A program made the position numbers and the translations under genes. From Echria macrotheca (taxonomy: Eukaryota; Ascomycota; Sordariomycetes; Sordariales; Schizotheciaceae), in contig MU839832.1 of assembly GCA_030411725.1 (NCBI GenBank), positions 868,001-932,000 of the forward strand: 64,000 bases of DNA, in the 5' to 3' direction. This document shows, one piece after another, positions 53,868 to 64,000 of this stretch (the stretch's first letter is position 1; the number at the start of each line of letters is the position of its first letter). The notes beneath the pieces were generated by a model. That model ran no database searches and had not been told where the DNA came from. It worked only from the letters and a program-made list of their open reading frames with translations.

Positions 53868-56210
53868 CTAAGCAGTCACCCCCTGGAACAGAGCCAGCGT
53901 CGCGCAGAAATTGTTCCGGTTGTCCGCATCGAGCGCCGCGCTCTGCCCGTTGACCGTCAGCATGTTGGTGCTGGCCTTGGTGCTCAGCCCGAAAAAGTGC
54001 ACCGCGCTGTCCTCGAGCGACACCATGTTGGCCTGGCACGACTGCGTCTTGAGGCAGTCCTGGTTGTAGTTGTCGAAGAACGAGTACAGACCGGCGCCGT
54101 AGATGAAGACGTCCTTGGAGTTGACAGCTCGCACGCCCCATGCCCGCTCGCACGTGCCGCTGTTGTCGCCAGCGCACGCCTTGGTAAAGTCTGGGTCGCC
54201 GAACTTGGCGTTGACATCAAACGGCGACGTCGCCACCGGGTTGCCTTGGTAATAAGGCGTCTCGGTCTGGATGAGCGCGAGGTAGATGTTGGACGCGTTG
54301 TTGAACTGGTAGTTGTAGAGGACGGAGTGCTCGGACGCGGTTCCGAAACCCCAGACCGGACCCTCACCCTCGATCAGCACGCCGCGACCGTTGAAGACGT
54401 CGATCTGGCCGTTGTTGGCCGAAGGCTCCAGAGAGTGGTCAGCCACCCAGTACCACGTGTTCTCGAGGTAGGCCGAGCCGCCGGACGGGATGTGCAGCAT
54501 GAGGAAAGCGCCGAAGCATCCCTCCTTGACGGGATTGGTGATGTTGGGGTTCTTGGCGCACTGCTCGAGCTCCAAGTTGGTTCCAGCATAGCCTCCAACG
54601 CGGGTGTGAACATCCCAGAGGCCAGCCGCACCGGGAGCCGTGCCGGCGACGTTCCACTCCATCAAGATGGCGCCGGGCTGAGGCCCAGATGTGCCGAAGA
54701 TAAGATCCGACATCTCCACGGCGCCCTTGTCGCCAGGCTGTCCGACCTGGAAGACGGGCTGAGGGTTCTTCTGGTCCTTGAACGAGGCGGACCCACCAGC
54801 GAGAATCATGGGCCAGATCTCGCCCGTGATCTTGATGTTCTTGGGGACCTTGACCGTCTTGGTGATGATGTAGGCGCCGTGGTCAAAGTAGACGATCTGG
54901 TCGGGCGTCGCCTTGTCGAAGACGGCTTGGATCGCTTCGGTATCGTCAGTAACCCCATCGCCCTTGGCGCCGTTGGCCTTGACGCTGACAAACGAGCTGG
55001 CCGGCACGTTCTCATACTGAGGCTTGGAGCGCGTAAACACCTTGCCGGTCGCCGAGTCGAGGAGGGCTGCGGGCTTCGGAATACTATTCTGAGGGCTCTG
55101 GACAGCCTTGCCGGCGCGGCCGTTGGTGCCGCCGTACGAGCGACCCTGGACGAAGAAGCTGACCTTGGAGGGCGCGACGATCATCTGGCCGGTCGCGTTG
55201 TTGATCACAGCCTGCGAGGTGCCGCTCATGTCGACGTTGTCGAGGATCAGAGTTCCGTTGGTCTCGGCCGAGTTAGGGTCGTAGGCGGTCCGGATGCCGA
55301 TCGGCGTGTTGGTGAAGGTGCTGTCGACAACTAGGACGGAACCGACCGTCTGGCTGGTCGGCCCGCCGTTCGACATGTCGATGCCGACGCCGCAGTTGTT
55401 GATCGTGATGTCCTGGAAGGTCCAGGCCCAGTTCCAGTTCATGAAGATGGCCGTCTTGCAGTTGTTGAAGGTCATGTTGCGCGTCGTGAACTGCTGGTTG
55501 CCGAAGAAGGCGCCAAACTTGCCGCCGTTGAAGGTGAGGTCGGTCATGAACCCGCCGGATCCGTTGTCCATGAAGATGCCCTGCTGCGCATTGGCATCGC
55601 CGCCGTCGGTGCGCATGTTGAAGACGATGTTCTGCAGGCTGGTGGCCTGCGCAACCTGCCAGTGAATGCCGGCGCCCGCGGAAAAGGGCATCGCGGTCAG
55701 ATCAATGACGAGATTGCGGATCTGGCGGAAGAAGTTGTTCTGGTTGACCCAGAAGTTGTTGCCCTGGTCGTCGTAAGGATCGGCATCGATGACGGCCATG
55801 CCCTGGAAGCCGGCCGTCGCCTTGATGGTGGGCGGATTGACGGCATCGCCAACAATCTGGGTGTAGTAGAGCTGGAGGATCGGCTTGCTGACAGCATATG
55901 TGCCGGGAGGAAAGTAAACGAGCGCCGGAGTCGTCGTGCTAGAGGAGCAGCCCTGCCCACAGCGGTTGCCGTCGGCGATGGCCTTGTTGATGGCCTCGGT
56001 GTCGTCGGTAGTGCCGTCGCCCTTGGCGCCGTAGTCCATGACATTGCGGAAAACCTTGTAGTTGGCGTCGCCAAAAGGCGCCTTGCCCTGCCGTTGGATG
56101 GTGCTAAGCCAGTAGCTCGAAGAAGCTGCGCGTGGTGCCGGCACCGCAAAGGCGGGAGCCATCAGGCTCCATGCCAGTACAAAGAAGGTGAAGATAGTCG
56201 AAAGACCCAT
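53868..56210 (-). CDS. GH55 exo-beta-1,3-glucanase
   Basis: Secreted glucan 1,3-beta-glucosidase/exo-glucanase of glycoside hydrolase family 55, acting on beta-1,3-glucan such as laminarin or fungal wall. Single exon, 780 residues, from ATG 56210 with signal peptide STIFTFFVLAWSLMAPAFA. The fold is two right-handed beta-helices, each opening with a pectate-lyase-3-like repeat: GAKGDGTTDDTEAI at about residue 60 and GAKGDGVTDDTEAI at about 413. Other conserved stretches are VYFPPGTYAVSKPI, TNLELEQCAKNPNITNPVKE, WYWVADHSLEP and FNGRGVLIEGEGPVW. The C-terminus NNFCATLALFQGVTA is typical. No CBM is seen. There is a TATA box upstream. Long frames on the opposite strand are shadows of its codon bias. 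Confidence 0.95.
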   Translation of the reverse strand: MGLSTIFTFFVLAWSLMAPAFAVPAPRAASSSYWLSTIQRQGKAPFGDANYKVFRNVMDYGAKGDGTTDDTEAINKAIADGNRCGQGCSSSTTTPALVYFPPGTYAVSKPILQLYYTQIVGDAVNPPTIKATAGFQGMAVIDADPYDDQGNNFWVNQNNFFRQIRNLVIDLTAMPFSAGAGIHWQVAQATSLQNIVFNMRTDGGDANAQQGIFMDNGSGGFMTDLTFNGGKFGAFFGNQQFTTRNMTFNNCKTAIFMNWNWAWTFQDITINNCGVGIDMSNGGPTSQTVGSVLVVDSTFTNTPIGIRTAYDPNSAETNGTLILDNVDMSGTSQAVINNATGQMIVAPSKVSFFVQGRSYGGTNGRAGKAVQSPQNSIPKPAALLDSATGKVFTRSKPQYENVPASSFVSVKANGAKGDGVTDDTEAIQAVFDKATPDQIVYFDHGAYIITKTVKVPKNIKITGEIWPMILAGGSASFKDQKNPQPVFQVGQPGDKGAVEMSDLIFGTSGPQPGAILMEWNVAGTAPGAAGLWDVHTRVGGYAGTNLELEQCAKNPNITNPVKEGCFGAFLMLHIPSGGSAYLENTWYWVADHSLEPSANNGQIDVFNGRGVLIEGEGPVWGFGTASEHSVLYNYQFNNASNIYLALIQTETPYYQGNPVATSPFDVNAKFGDPDFTKACAGDNSGTCERAWGVRAVNSKDVFIYGAGLYSFFDNYNQDCLKTQSCQANMVSLEDSAVHFFGLSTKASTNMLTVNGQSAALDADNRNNFCATLALFQGVTA

Positions 56211-56332
56211 GATGAAGTAGAACCAGCTATCTTTTGAAGTAAAATTTTTGCTTCCGAGGAATCTTGGAGACTAAAGAATGTCAGTTTGTCTGTGATGTGT
56301 TGGCGAGAGTTGGCTGGAGTGGAAAATGCTGT

Positions 56333-56339
56333 TTTTATA
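56333..56339 (-). promoter_or_regulatory. TATA box of the GH55 gene
   Basis: TATAAAA on the minus strand, about 125 nt upstream of ATG 56210, centred in an imperfect palindrome (CTGTTTTTATAAACAG). Confidence 0.5.
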
Positions 56340-59300
56340 AACAGCTGGCGGCGTCGATTTTGCGTCAAGACAATGCTTTTGTTGTGCCGCAAATAGGGGC
56401 AGACAATAGACGGCCGCATGGGATGAAAGACAATAGAGACATGGGAGTATTGGTGCGACCCTATTGGACTGGTCGCTTCTACGTTCTCACCTCACTTGAG
56501 GCTGCTCCAAAAATGGAAGGTTGCCAAGAGAGACAAACTCACCTTGCTCAAAGATCCCAGTGATGATCCCCGGCAGCCAGTCGAGGCCGGTTGCAAAGGA
56601 GCGTCGGAATAAGGTCGAAAAGAAGGTGAAGAGAAAGAAAGCCGGTAGACCTGGACAGAGGTCAGGCTTGGGCTGGTGGTGGTTTCGAGTCTTATATTGA
56701 GGAGAGCCTCCCGCTCGTCCATCTGGGCCGGCGCCCTTTTTGGCCTCGTGCCCGCTCTCCATGTTTCTTCTCCACGCGGCAGGGTATCCCGCGGGCCAAG
56801 GCGGCGCGTGTGGTGGCAAGCAATAACCGCCTCACGACCGTCCTCGCACACGTCTGCTGTAACCGCACTCGGAGGGGACATTGTTCAGCCGGCCGAGATT
56901 CCGAGATCCTGGACCACCCATCAGCATAAAGGCAGGGGAGGCGAATCGACAACGCTGGTGGCTTGGCCGCGAATCATGGCGGACAACCCCTGACTCTCCT
57001 CTGGCATCGACCGGGACCTGCATCGGAGGGAACCGAGAGATTCACAACTGGCGGAAGCGGCACGGGTGTTCAAACAAGCTAGCAAATCTGCAAAAAAGCC
57101 CGAGCCCAGGCGCAGGGGAGGCCATCAGAAACAGACATGGGGGAGCATGGGGAAGGATGGCTGGACATCGGACGACGGGCAAGATCTGGGGCGGCACACA
57201 CACCCAATTGACTCTTGTTCGCAGATTGCCCAGGACCTGCTTGGATCCCAGGGGCGTCTTTCATGCACGCGCCCACCACGACACGTCCACAGGCGTCTCA
57301 CGGTCAACGACGAATCGACCACGGCGACCGTGGCGTTGGGCTCGAGTCCGGTTGTCGACCTCGTCGGGCTGCTTGGGTCCGCAGCGGGGATGTTGTCTAG
57401 ACAAAAAAAAACGGGTGATCGGCACAGCAACAACTGAGTCTTGTCGTTCTGGCTCCGTTGGGCGTCTGTTCAGAGTTCAAGGTGTGGCGGCGGAGAGGGT
57501 GCGCCCGGTGGCGCGCAGATCGCCCAAACGCGTCTTGGCGCAGGGGCCGAGCCGGGAGCCGGGCCCTGCGAGGCTGCTGTGGGGGGCGCTTGGCACTCCT
57601 CTCACTTCACAACTCCCATGAATATACTCTCGACGCTTTCCAAATCTATTCGCTGCCGGCACTCGAGAATACATCGCCCCCCTCGATCTACACATGAGTC
57701 GGATGCCATTTTAGGGACGAGGTGGAGCGGGAAACAAATTGGAGGTTGCTGACTCGAGGCAGAGGCGATGTTTCAAAACGATGACCCCACCACATTGGGC
57801 GGCGGTGACTACCCCGCGGGACGACGACAGCCTATTGTTGCTGTGTTTGAGGTGGTGCCCCTGGCAGGTGTGTGCCGGCTTCTGTGTGGCTGCCGTGCTG
57901 TGATGGTACCTGGATTTTGCATGCTGCGCGCCAATCGATTTCCGGTCGCGACCTCAACTCCCGCCGTGACCATGATCGAGTCTGCGGCGACGCCACGTTT
58001 GCAGCCAAGCGGATGCCAGCTTTTTCGCTGGACGGGAACGCTCATCGTCATGTGCCACTCGGCCTCCACACTGCGAGATCCGATGACAGAGATGCAGTGC
58101 AACCTGTGGTCAAGCGCTGCCCAACCCACGACGACGACGGCTCTATTCTTGTGTTCATCAATTTCTGCGTGCCGCCGATTTGCTGGTGCCACGATTAACC
58201 ACCACGACCATCGGCCCCTCATCCTCCTGCTTCACATATATGGCATATACGGCCTAGAATCTACACCATTTTTTCGTCTATCATCGCTGACTTGAGACCC
58301 ATCTCGGCCACACCATGGCCGTACAACCCAGACGCATCCAGCATCTGTCACGTTGCTTTCCTCACGTGAAGGAACATTCTGTACGACGATAACTCTCAAA
58401 TGCTATCCGTAGGCGCCGGCAAGCTCAATCGCATTGTCCTACCACTGAATAAGACAAGATGTCTCGGTGTCGCTCACTGGAAGCAGAGAAGAAGGCCCCG
58501 ATTTGTCTGGCCTCGGTCGCCACTTATACCACTGACAATTTACCCGGCGCATCTTTTGTTCATGGGCAAGCCGAGACACCTAGACAAGCAAGCAAGCAAG
58601 CTACGGAAACGTTGCAACCACGAATTGTGCCTTGCGCGCGCGGTGCAGTCACCACCGACTGGACAAACTCTGACCAACAGTTCCCCTGTGTCCCTTGTTT
58701 CCCCAGGTTGTTTAATTGGATTGTGTGTCGACCATCATTCATGCATTGCATGCAGGTTCCCCTTTGGACATGTGGCCACCGGGGGAGCGAGTTGTTTGCA
58801 AGGGCGGTCCAGAACAGCGGCCCGGAATGGGAAATATGCCGATCTTATAGGTCGTCCGCCGGAACGGATCAAAGATTCCGCATAACAGATTCGAGGAGAG
58901 TGAATATCAGGGGGCGATTTTTATCTGCCAACCATTTTGGGACGTACAAAAGGCCGGAGAGTGGCACGGAAGGCGCTCCATGTACCCCCCCCCCCCCCCC
59001 CGCCAGGAGCCGGGGATGTCGCTCCGGCCCTCGCTATCTCCGGAGCCTGAGAGACACGGTCCCAGCAGGTCCGGTAATCGTGATTGCGCATTGGTTGATG
59101 TGTGTCGAGACCTGAACCGTACCTGAAATCTGACTCTAACCACACATCTCGGAATTATTCCGAGTCTGCGTGGGTGTTTGTGGTACATACCGGAATCGCC
59201 GCACTCGGCAACATCCGAGCAGCTGTCTTGCAGTGACGATGTCTTGATGTGTATGCCCGTAACCATCCCATCGATAGAAACTGCAATCCCCCAAAAGTTT

Positions 59301-60663
59301 GGAACCCGTCGTGGCAAGCGTGGAATCTCATTCTTACGTGGTAAGCCCCACACGGACCGTCCCGGCCCCGTATACGCCCGCTTCATCCCGGGATCCCGTC
59401 CGCCGCCGCCACCCCGTGACAAAAAGCAACGGGCGCCGTCCTCCCGACACACACACACACACTGGAAGATCATACATACCATAATAGGTCAGCGGTAGGT
59501 AGTCCAAAAGTCAGCGGAAATAAAACACTCACCCACCAGCCGCGCCGATTGGGGTCCGAAACGCAGCCCGACGGCGCAACGAGTCCCCCAAACAGACAGT
59601 CAGACATCCCGAGGTCCGAGATCCGATCCGGGCTGCCGCCGTTGCCGAAAAACCACCTGGAAACGAGACCGGTTCGCTCAGTACCGTGTATCGTGTACCA
59701 TAGGTATTCCGGTATGGTAGACCGGTTCCCCCCTCCGTTTCCGTTTCCGCTTCCGCAAAATTCGGGGTGCTGTTGCCCGTGCCCCGTTCATGTCCCATAT
59801 GCCATGCCATATGGAGGAAGCGGACGTGCTCGTGCTCCGTCCAAGTGCACACTCAGGATGGATGAAAATGGGAAACTTGCATGGAATGGATGGGCATGTG
59901 TGTCGGCTCACCTACAATGCCCTCAAGTGTTGTATGTAGATATTCATCATAACCTAACCAGGCCCGATTCGTATCGAAGAGGGCAACGCCCGCCCTGCAG
60001 GCAGAACGCGGAGGTCGCAACAAGATCGTCCCTCGATGTCCGTGATGTACGGAGTACGCGTTCCTGTTGACAAGACACGTCAGTCATGATTCGTCATGCC
60101 CAAACGACACAGATCAACACCAGAAAACGCAGAACAGATAGGTATGCTAACGCGCTGCCAGCATCTGCATAGTGACGCTAGACTAGCGCCACAAACTGCG
60201 CCAACTCAACAAAAACGCAGTGCCAACATAACAACGTAAACTCAACCGATAAAGCTAAAGCATGCAAATGTACAAAAGCTATGTCCTGTCTATATGCTAG
60301 ACTACCCGACTCGGGCGGATAGGTAGGGTTGTATACAAACAAAGAGAACACCGTTCGCAATGCAATACAAAACAAAAAAGGTCCAATCCATCGCCTTCCA
60401 ACCAGAATGCCTAAAGTTGTCCTTGAATGGGTTCCAGGCGGAGTACCGTCATGTCCACCCGATAGACAAGCGCAAATGACTCGCGGCAGCCCTCCGGCCT
60501 GGCCTTTGGAGGCCAATATGCCAAGGTGACAAACGTAACAATGTATAGGTCGTCGTGAAAAGGGAATTCGTAAGGTCTGGAGTCCAAGATCGACCAGCGA
60601 CCCCAGTCATCCCAGCTGTTTCTTTTCGAAGCATTAATATTACCCCAACGCCCATCGGGTCGT
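56340..60663. other. 4.3-kb stretch without a recognisable gene
   Basis: The largest gap in the window, between GH55 and the F-box/WD40 3' end. Plus-strand frames of 246 codons (56881-57621), 175 and 218 codons (58459-59115) lack motifs and splice-linked continuation. It includes a run of 17 C (58985-59001) and a short CA repeat near 59449-59462. No tRNA, transposon or 5S rRNA was recognised. A non-coding RNA or a fast-evolving gene cannot be excluded. Confidence 0.5.
58985..59001. repeat. Homopolymer of 17 C
   Basis: Seventeen uninterrupted C bases on the + strand. This is a prime site for length error in sequencing and for replication slippage. Confidence 0.9.
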
Positions 60664-63017
60664 CTAGATGTACCCGCCGTCCTCCTCGCAACGGATTTTG
60701 CCCGGAGTTCGGCCCTCCAGCATCTCGATGCCCTCCACGGTGGCGCCGAAGTCCAGTATCAAAATCTTGGGATTCTGGCCTGAACTGACAATGCGCCGGT
60801 AGTCGCTCTTTGCGCTGAGCACCCAGCTGTTGTGCCACTTGGGATAGTCTAGCAACGCTTGCCCCGTCTCCATATCCCACACCTTGATGTCCGAGTCGTA
60901 GCTCCCGCTCACCAGCCTGCCCGATATGCTGTCGACGTGCAGGCTCCGCACCAGGCCATCATGCGCCTTCATCTCCCGGACACACTCGCCCGTGTTTGCG
61001 TCCCAGATGCGGATCACCTTGTCGTTACCGGCTGATGCGATATAGCGACCGTCTTCGGTAAACTGGCTGCAGGCTAATCCCTTGCTGTGCCCGAGAAACT
61101 CGCGGATATTCTTGCCTGTGTCAATGTTCCAGAGTTTGACGCGGAAATCGCCACTGCACGACACAATCGTGTTCCCGCGCATCTGCACGGCGTTGACGGG
61201 CCCGTGGTGACCACGGAGTTGCCTGATCAGCGCACCAGTGCGGCGGTCCCAAACGCAGATGGTCACGTCCTTGGAACACGTGACAATGTGCTTGTCGTCA
61301 AAGACCAGGTCGAGAACAGCAGCGCTATGATGGCGAAGACGCCTGATAGGACGGTAGCCAGAGGCAATGCTGTACACGATGCAGGTCGAGTCCGAAGAGC
61401 CAGTCACGAGAATCTGTTCGTCGTATTGCAGACAGAGGATGGACGCGCTGTGGTGCATGGGTGGGCAGTAGAGGGCGGGGGTCGAGTGGTATGCACGCAC
61501 GGGGCTCCGGGGCTGCCCATCGGCCGCCGGTGAGGGGTCGAGGCCCGGGAGTGTTGCGTAGTGCACTTTCTCGCCGTTTTCGTCGAAGAGGAGGGGAAGA
61601 GAACAGTCGTTCACGACCGCCGGGGGGCCAATTACCAATCGGCACTCGTACGTCTTCATGTCCCATACACGGATGGTCCTGTCGCGCGACCCGCTGATGA
61701 TCTTGTTCCTGCGGACGGTTAGCAGAAGTTTACTCTGGAAGAAAAAACGCACTCGTCAAACTGGAGGCAGTAGATGCTATCCGTGTGCCCGTTGAGATAG
61801 ATTGGACGCGCCTGTCCCTTCTCCCACCTCTTATCGAGCTCCTTCTTGACCCTGTAAATTTCCTTCCAGTCGTTTGTCGGCTGGATCGGAGGCACACCGA
61901 GGCCAGCGCCTGGCTGCACGCGTCCGCCCGTGGCATACGTGGCTGTCTTCTCTCGCAAGAAGGATTCGCGCCAGATATGCTGGTTCTTGGAAATGCGGCG
62001 CCAGTTCCTGCTCACGCGGGAAACCGTCGCCAGCATGGCCGCGTCGAGTTGAGCAAGAATCTGAATAGCTAGCTCCAAGGGTAGCTCGGAAATGAAATCC
62101 AGCTTGGCAATGTCGGATTCATCATCACCAGACGTGACTCCTATGTCAACGTCCGAGTCGATCTCATTTCCCGGGACAAATGCTTCCATCTCCGAGCTGG
62201 TCAGCGCAATCCCGATTCCGCTTTCGTGGTCGTCGGGCCCGTCATCATCCAGCCATCCAGGTTGCGGCAGCGATTCCGTGTAGTCGTAGCCGTGTAGCTG
62301 CAATCCATGGCATGCGTTGGCGGCCGCCTGTCGAGCAGCTGCGCCGGTACTGCGTGGGATTATGGGCGGCTGTTCGCCGGAGCCGGGAATCGGAAAGGTC
62401 GGTGACTCGATGGGCGCGTCGAGCCCGAATGGCCGCTCGCCGTAGCCCGTGTGGAGTATACGAGACTGGCGGTTGAAGCTGGCGGCTTGTCGTAGGCGGT
62501 GCCATGTGGAATGCGCCGTGTTCGGTCGCTGGCCCTCCTGAGAAGCCCCGTTCCTCGACGAAGAGGGTTGCGCATCCAACGCATGGTCGGCATCATGGTC
62601 ACTCACAAGGCCTTGCCCACTGGATACCGGTATCTTTTTGTACACCAAGCCCATGACGCCCGTCCGCAAAGAGAACGAGGCTCTGCGCCACATGCCTTTG
62701 AGGCTGCGGTGGTGTTCGTGCCGAGACGATGGCGCATCCGGCTCCCCGTTCCCGCCATGATCCACGACAGCAAACCCATGGCTCCTACATTTTTCAAGGG
62801 CCAAATGCCCATCACCCCCGGCTTCAAAGAGCGACGACCTGGGACGCGCTCGCCATGGAAGCGACACGCTCATGGATCGCAATCGGGACTGGCTCGACGT
62901 CGCGCTGTCGGTCCCCTGGCGCGATGACCCGTGTGCTTCGCTCGGGGTGAAATCGCGGAACATTGCCTCCTGGGCCGGAGCCCAGTCGCTCATCTGGACA
63001 ATTCGGCGGGCCTCCAT
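60664..63017 (-). CDS. F-box/WD40 protein, probable SCF substrate receptor
   Basis: Adaptor that links substrates to the SKP1-Cullin1 ubiquitin ligase. Exons: 63017-61753 and 61708-60664, with a 44-nt intron (GTGCGT, CTGCTAACC branch, CAG); 769 residues. A disordered Ser/His-rich N-terminus is followed by the F-box (about 306-350; ISELPLELAIQILAQLDAAM, SRNWRRISKNQHIWRESF) and a WD40 propeller from about residue 405 with about seven blades (SGSRDRTIRVWD, TGSSDSTCIVYS, TCSKDVTICVWD, SCSGDFRVKLWN, SAGNDKVIRIWD, SGSYDSDIKVWD). The start at 63017 is the first ATG in an upstream-open frame of Ala-rich codons. Substrates unknown; it is not clearly MET30/sconB or CDC4. Confidence 0.88.
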
Positions 63018-64000
63018 CTCGGCTTCGGCGGCGGCGGCAGCGGCGGCGGTGGCGGTCGCGGCTCGAGCGCGGTGACCGGACGGTGGGAAAGATGTCGGGG
63101 GATCAATTGACACCAAGTGTATGCAATTCTCAGTGTTTGATGTCACCGAGCCATCACCAGGGTCTTGTATCCGCGCGGTCTCTCGCCCTCGACTCCACGC
63201 AGCGCGGTGGCCGGGTCTGACGGAATCCCGGTATTTTTTTTTCACCCCCTCTTCCTCCTCTCGCACCTCCGGTGGCGTTAGGGTATGGAGAGGCCGTCAG
63301 CGAACGTGGTTGGCGGCGACGTCGTGCAGCATGCGGCTGCTGCTGGTGGAGCAAAACAAAAGGGAGCTCGAATTTCCTTGGACGCCCGGCCGGTCGCGTC
63401 GAGGCAGTGAGGCGAATGGGCGGCAAGAAGGGCGTGACAGGGAAGGCGATTCGTGACACCAAGACGTCAACTGCGCGGACTGCCTTAGCCTTTGAGTCAG
63501 TTGGTGTTTACTGTTTGGCATGCGGCAGCAAGAGTCAGAAACGACTGGAGAACCCTGCAAAGAGGGACCTGCAAGTTAAAGGCGGACGGCAACAATAACG
63601 ACACGCTAAAAAGGGACAGATGCAGCGGCAGCGGCAGCGGCACGGGTGGCCAGATGGGAAGAGTTGCTGTTTTTACATAGCGTTGCGCTCGCTGTACCGC
63701 AAATCGTGTTGGAGGGAAGCGGCACGAAAGAGGCGAGGGGCGACGGACCAAGGAATTTTCTGGTCGAGAACAGGGGTCCAGGTCTGGCTGGACGCTCGGG
63801 TCACGGTGTTTTTGCACGCGGCCTGCCCGAGAAACGGCCTTGTCTGTGCCCGTCGCAAACTTTTTCTCTCTGATGGTTGATCGTCAAGCGCCGCCTGTGA
63901 TCAAATTGGCAGCGCGGAAATCCGGTAGCGAAGCACGAATTGGGCGTCTCTAGGAGGTCACTGCCCGTCATTTGCGAGGTTAAAAGTACGGGGAAATTGT
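63018..64000. other. Window end: promoter side of the F-box/WD40 gene
   Basis: About 980 bases. The first 250 are the probable leader of the F-box/WD40 gene, including an Ala-coding GCC/GCT run in an open frame. The rest has only short frames without motifs. Confidence 0.55.

Noticed and set aside
53724..55334. 536-codon frame on the plus strand
   Set aside because: It lies wholly antisense to the GH55 gene, has no family motif, and is explained by the codon bias of that gene.
56881..57621. 246-codon frame on the plus strand in the large gap
   Set aside because: No motif, no plausible start region or intron partners, and composition like random GC-rich DNA.

Overview
The window is nuclear DNA of a filamentous ascomycete (Pezizomycotina), most likely a Sordariomycete. 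The evidence is: many short introns (42-124 nt) with GT-AG borders and CTAAC/CTGAC branch sites; a C-14 sterol reductase of the Neurospora erg-3 type; a family AA9 lytic polysaccharide monooxygenase with a CBM1 tail; a GH55 beta-1,3-glucanase; a DUF3328/UstYa-type membrane protein; and a cAMP-receptor-like GPCR. All gene models were built by eye from conserved protein motifs and splice signals. No transcript data were available.

Layout. 0-14.9 kb: 3' part of a CPS1/DIP2-type adenylation protein (+); a charged two-TM protein of unknown function (-); a 4-kb gap; the vacuolar SNARE Vam7 (-); and the microtubule plus-end protein EB1/Bim1 (-). 15-22 kb: a GT8 glycosyltransferase (+), two tRNA genes (Val-AAC, Thr-AGT), and a signal-peptide/Cys-rich/single-TM surface protein (+). 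22.7-29.4 kb: the spliceosomal protein SmD2 split into seven exons (-), Erg24 (-) divergent from an Mrl1-like mannose-6-phosphate-receptor-type sorting receptor (+), a small CxxC protein (+) and an intron-containing tRNA-Pro (-). 29.8-40.5 kb: AA9-CBM1 (-), a Git3-like GPCR (+), an 87-residue two-exon gene (+), and a proline-rich protein ending in a riboflavin-kinase-like domain (+).

41-46.6 kb is the most accessory-looking stretch. It holds an extended SDR (+), a small secreted protein (-), a tRNA-Val (-), a UstYa/DUF3328-like protein (-) and an NmrA-type reductase (-), several with clear TATA boxes. It could be a small secondary-metabolite or RiPP-type locus, but it may equally be a chance grouping. 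48-64 kb: Myb-like DNA-binding protein (+), Ap4A phosphorylase (-), FIT/Scs3 lipid-droplet protein (-), GH55 exo-beta-1,3-glucanase (-), a 4.4-kb gap and an F-box/WD40 protein (-).

Most genes are independent housekeeping functions: ergosterol synthesis, splicing, vacuole fusion, microtubules, lipid storage and nucleotide turnover. Interspersed are plant- or fungal-wall degradation enzymes (AA9, GH55), which fit a saprotrophic life style. The least expected observations are an open, in-frame, strongly hydrophobic 103-codon extension directly after the VAM7 stop, a uORF whose stop overlaps the start of the UstYa-like gene, and a GC-AG intron in the NmrA gene. I found no CRISPR array, no intact transposon and no rRNA.
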